A stretch of 64,000 nt of DNA from the NCBI RefSeq assembly GCF_000413435.1, contig NZ_KE340326.1:124001-188000 (forward strand), in the 5' to 3' direction. The position numbers and the translations under genes were made by a program. Position 1 is the first letter of the stretch, and each line of letters opens with the position of its first letter. The stretch comes from Campylobacter ureolyticus ACS-301-V-Sch3b. Its GTDB lineage: Bacteria > Campylobacterota > Campylobacteria > Campylobacterales > Campylobacteraceae. The notes under the pieces are model-generated. The model had not been told where the DNA came from. It worked only from the letters and a program-made list of their open reading frames with translations, and ran no database searches. This document shows, in pieces, positions 61,098-64,000 of this stretch.

Positions 61098-62036
61098 TTA
61101 TGCAAATAGGCTATTTACGCTCTCATCGTGATAAACTCTTCTTATAACTTCGCCAAAAAGTGGAGCAACGCTTATAACTTTTATTTTTTTAAAATTTTGT
61201 CCCTTTTCGCAAAGTGGGATTGTATCAGTTACAACAAGTTCATCTAAAGCATCATTTTGTAAATTTTCATAGGCTTTTCCGCTTAAAACTGGATGAGTAC
61301 AAAAAGCCATTACGCTAGTTGCACCTCTTTCTTTAAAAGCAGCTGCAGCTTTTACTATAGTTCCAGCAGTATCTATAATATCATCTACTAAAATCACATC
61401 TTTGCCATTTACATCGCCAATGACATTCATAACTTCACTTTTATTTGCTTCTTCTCTTCTTTTATCAACAATCACCATATCAAGACCAAGTTTTTTTGCT
61501 AAACTTCTAGCTCTTGCTACACCACCAACATCTGGGCTTGCCACAATTGGATTTTTAAGATTTTTACTTTTTACATAATCTGTAAAAACAATTGAACCAT
61601 ATAAATTATCAACTGGCTGGTCAAAAAATCCTTGAATTTGTCCAGCGTGCAAATCCATAGTAACAACTCTATCTATTCCAGCAACCTGCATCATATCTGC
61701 CACTAATTTTGCAGTAATAGGCACTCTTGGAGCAGCCTTTCTATCTTGTCTTGCATATCCAAAATATGGTAATATCGCAGTTATACTGCTAGCACTGCTT
61801 CTTTTTAATGCATCACTTAAAATTAAAAGCTCCATTAAATTTGAATTAGCCGGAGCACAAGTTGGTTGGATGATAAAAACATCTTTTCCTCTTACGCTTT
61901 CACCTATTTGAACGCTTATCTCACCATCGCTGAAAGTTTTAATAGAACACTCGCCAAGTGGTAAAGAAAGATATTTAGAAATTTTTTTAGAAAACTCAAC
62001 ATTTGCAGTTCCAGAAAATATTTTATAACCTCGCAT
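61098..62036 (-). CDS. prs: Ribose-phosphate pyrophosphokinase
   Basis: The 312-residue protein makes PRPP from ribose 5-phosphate and ATP. It shows FSDGEISVQIGESVRGKDVFI, the flexible-loop and metal region YFGYARQDRKAAPR, DLHAGQIQGFFD, and the PRPP motif VILVDDIIDTAGTI. PRPP feeds purD/guaA purine synthesis and the phosphoribosyltransferases seen in this window. Full length. Confidence 0.97.
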   Translation of the reverse strand: MRGYKIFSGTANVEFSKKISKYLSLPLGECSIKTFSDGEISVQIGESVRGKDVFIIQPTCAPANSNLMELLILSDALKRSSASSITAILPYFGYARQDRKAAPRVPITAKLVADMMQVAGIDRVVTMDLHAGQIQGFFDQPVDNLYGSIVFTDYVKSKNLKNPIVASPDVGGVARARSLAKKLGLDMVIVDKRREEANKSEVMNVIGDVNGKDVILVDDIIDTAGTIVKAAAAFKERGATSVMAFCTHPVLSGKAYENLQNDALDELVVTDTIPLCEKGQNFKKIKVISVAPLFGEVIRRVYHDESVNSLFA

Positions 62037-62063
62037 AAAAAAACCTTTAAATAAAATTGCCTT

Positions 62064-62069
62064 ATTTTA
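62064..62069 (-). promoter_or_regulatory. Possible -10 box of prs
   Basis: GCTAAAATAAGG on the minus strand, about 28 bases before the prs ATG, with AAAGG as ribosome binding site. Confidence 0.4.
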
Positions 62070-62084
62070 GCGAAATTAAACTTT

Positions 62085-62110
62085 AAAACAGAGAAGTTAT
62101 TCTCTGTTTT
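62085..62110 (-). terminator. Terminator of metE
   Basis: AAAACAGAGAA, a GTTA loop and TTCTCTGTTTT form a perfect 11-bp stem just beyond the metE stop, with T-runs on both sides. Confidence 0.8.
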
Positions 62111-62118
62111 TTAAATTT

Positions 62119-64000
62119 TTAATAAGATCTTATTATTTTAACGGCCTCAACCATATTTTTAAGACTTGGTTTTACCTCTTCCCATTTTCTGGTTTTTAGA
62201 CCACAATCAGGGTTTATCCAAAGCTTTTCTTTTGGAAGCACTTTTAAAATATTTTCTATTTGTTCTACCAACTCCTCTACGCTTGGCACTCTTGGACTAT
62301 GAATATCATAAACCCCTGGACCAATTTCTTGTTTATAGCCAACCTCTTTAAAAACTTTTAAAAGTTCATTTCCACTTCTTGCAGTTTCTATGCTTATAAC
62401 ATCAGCATCCATAGCTTCAATGGTTTTAATGATATCATTAAATTCACTATAGCACATATGAGTGTGAATTTGCGTATCCTTTCTTGCTGGACTAACTGCT
62501 AATCTAAATGCATCAACTGCAAATTTTTCATACGCACAAACATCTTCTTTTCTTAATGGATACCCCTCTTTAAAAGCAGCTTCATCAACTTGTATAATTT
62601 TAATTCCTGCATTTTGCAAATCATTTATCTCATCAGCAATTGCAAGAGCAAGCTCTTTTACAATTTCACTTTTATCTTTATCATCTCTTACAAAAGACCA
62701 ATTCATAATAGTTACTGGCCCTGTTAGCATGCCTTTTACAGGCTTGTTTGTTTTACTTTGTGCATAAGTTATCCATTTGACAGTCATTGGATTTGGTCTT
62801 TTTACATCTCCAAATAAAAGTGGAGGCTTTACACATCTACTACCATAGCTTTGAACCCAGCCATTTTGCGTAAATGCATATCCACTTAATTGCTCACCAA
62901 AATACTCAACCATATCATTTCTTTCAGGCTCACCATGAACTAAAACATCAAGATCAATTTCTTCTTGAAATTTAATGCACTCATCTATATATTTTTTTAT
63001 TTCATTTTCATAGAAATTTTCATCAACAACTTCATTTTTATAAGCTCTTCTTATTTGACGAAGCTCAGCAGTTTGTGGGAAACTTCCAATTGTTGTAGTA
63101 GGCAAACTTTTTAAATTTAGCCTTTTATCTTGCAAAGATATCCTATCTTTAAAATCCCCATCACGTCTAAATTTAGTTAAGCTCTTAACTCTTAAATTTA
63201 CCTCATCATCATTTATAAGTTTTGAAATTTTTCTATTTTTAGCCGCTTCTAAACTCTCATTATAAATTTTTTGATCATTTTGATTTAGTTCTAAATTTGA
63301 TGCAAGTTTTGAAATAATTCTAACCTCATCAAGCTTTTCAACAGCAAAACTTAACCAACTTTTTATCTCGCTATTTAGCTTATCTTCGTATTTTAGTGTA
63401 AATGGCACATGTAAAAGTGAGCAACTCGTACCTATAAAAATTCTATCGTCACTTAAATTTTCTTTAATTTTTTTAATAATTTTTAGTTTATCGTCTAAAT
63501 TTGCTCTCCAAACATTTCTGCCGTTTATAATCCCTGCAAATAAAACCTTATCGCTTTTAGCTAAAACATCAAGTGCTTTAAAGTTTTTATCATTTGTAAA
63601 ATCAAGCCCAATCGCCCAAACTTTTGTATCAACAAGCTCATTTACAGCCTTAATAGCGTTTTCAAAATATGTCATAAAAATGATTTTTAAATTTGAAATT
63701 TCACTAAATTTATTGTAAGTTGGCTTTATAAATTTTACTAATTTTTCATCCAAATCAGTTACAAAAATAGGTTCATCTATCTGAACTATAACCTCATCAT
63801 CTAGTTTTGAAATTTCTTTTAAAAGCTCACAATATTTAGAAACTAGCTCATCAAATTTAGAAAATGGGCAAGTTTTATCAGTTGTTTTTGATAAAGCTAA
63901 AAATGTAATGGGACCTATTAAATTTATTTTAAGTTTTCTTGAGGTTATGCTTTTTGCCTCTTTATATTCGCTTAAAATTTTATCTAAATTTAGACTAAAT
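62119..64000 (-). CDS. metE: Cobalamin-independent methionine synthase, 5' end beyond the window
   Basis: The frame is open from the right edge to the stop at 62119 (627 codons visible of ~755 usual). The N-terminal barrel continues past an internal TTG at 63753 (VQIDEPIFV just upstream of it). The C-terminal catalytic barrel has TTTIGSFPQTAELR, DVLVHGEPERNDMVEYF, MLTGPVTIMNWSF and the zinc ligands in HTHMCYSEF and WINPDCGLKTRKW. It transfers methyl from methyltetrahydrofolate to homocysteine, the last step of the pathway that starts with metX here. Confidence 0.96.
   Translation of the reverse strand, partial: FSLNLDKILSEYKEAKSITSRKLKINLIGPITFLALSKTTDKTCPFSKFDELVSKYCELLKEISKLDDEVIVQIDEPIFVTDLDEKLVKFIKPTYNKFSEISNLKIIFMTYFENAIKAVNELVDTKVWAIGLDFTNDKNFKALDVLAKSDKVLFAGIINGRNVWRANLDDKLKIIKKIKENLSDDRIFIGTSCSLLHVPFTLKYEDKLNSEIKSWLSFAVEKLDEVRIISKLASNLELNQNDQKIYNESLEAAKNRKISKLINDDEVNLRVKSLTKFRRDGDFKDRISLQDKRLNLKSLPTTTIGSFPQTAELRQIRRAYKNEVVDENFYENEIKKYIDECIKFQEEIDLDVLVHGEPERNDMVEYFGEQLSGYAFTQNGWVQSYGSRCVKPPLLFGDVKRPNPMTVKWITYAQSKTNKPVKGMLTGPVTIMNWSFVRDDKDKSEIVKELALAIADEINDLQNAGIKIIQVDEAAFKEGYPLRKEDVCAYEKFAVDAFRLAVSPARKDTQIHTHMCYSEFNDIIKTIEAMDADVISIETARSGNELLKVFKEVGYKQEIGPGVYDIHSPRVPSVEELVEQIENILKVLPKEKLWINPDCGLKTRKWEEVKPSLKNMVEAVKIIRSY

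Overview
The window reads as a Campylobacter chromosome (Campylobacterota). It is very AT-rich, genes are packed with 4-20 bp overlaps, and several gene runs match the Campylobacter jejuni order as I remember it: dnaJ / racR-racS-recR, and guaB-gatA-(tiny membrane gene)-ileS near mutS2-murC. The species cannot be fixed from the sequence alone; a non-jejuni species is likely because of the accessory genes. Both window edges cut genes: a copy of a tandem membrane-protein family at base 1, and metE at base 64000.

Layout. 1-1.7 kb: tandem array of related small membrane proteins with near-identical spacers. 1.7-10.4 kb: housekeeping run on the minus strand (6S RNA, purD, RDD protein, lptD, phosphoribosyltransferase, pnp; then a universal stress protein; hemD upstream). 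10.56-14.85 kb: a BcgI-like type IIB restriction-modification island at the 3' end of guaA, bounded by an 11-bp copy of the guaA tail. Its specificity gene carries a (TA)15 tract that places a third target-recognition domain out of frame. 14.8-18.8 kb: guaA, a candidate small lipoprotein, a hypothetical gene and uvrC. 18.8-24.1 kb: a three-gene phosphorelay with a 1358-residue hybrid kinase. 24.2-31.3 kb: dnaJ, racRS-recR, pyk, pycB/oadA. 31.3-35.5 kb: an ABC transporter plus NosL-like block, probably for copper or another metal or cofactor. 35.5-41.5 kb: ridA, dapE, a LysE exporter, mutS2 and murC. 41.6-44.2 kb: twin pentaheme cytochromes c. 44.3-53.4 kb: a long minus-strand run (esterase, ThiF-like, degenerate nitrilase-like, xseB, metX, guaB, gatA, 36-residue membrane protein, ileS). 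53.5-55.2 kb: a CinA-like protein and a secreted protein. 55.2-58.4 kb: a Sau3AI-like restriction-modification cassette flanked by an exact 91-bp duplication of the 3' end of a comF-like gene. 58.3-64 kb: comF-like, tautomerase, lepA, prs, metE.

How it fits together. Most of the window is core metabolism and cell-envelope biogenesis. The accessory content is two restriction-modification modules that arrived by different routes: one at the 3' end of guaA, one with a long target duplication. No integrase, transposase, CRISPR array or tRNA gene was recognised. The most interesting element is the type IIB specificity locus: by reading-frame arithmetic, loss of one TA unit (or gain of two) would fuse a third recognition domain to a complete two-domain subunit.
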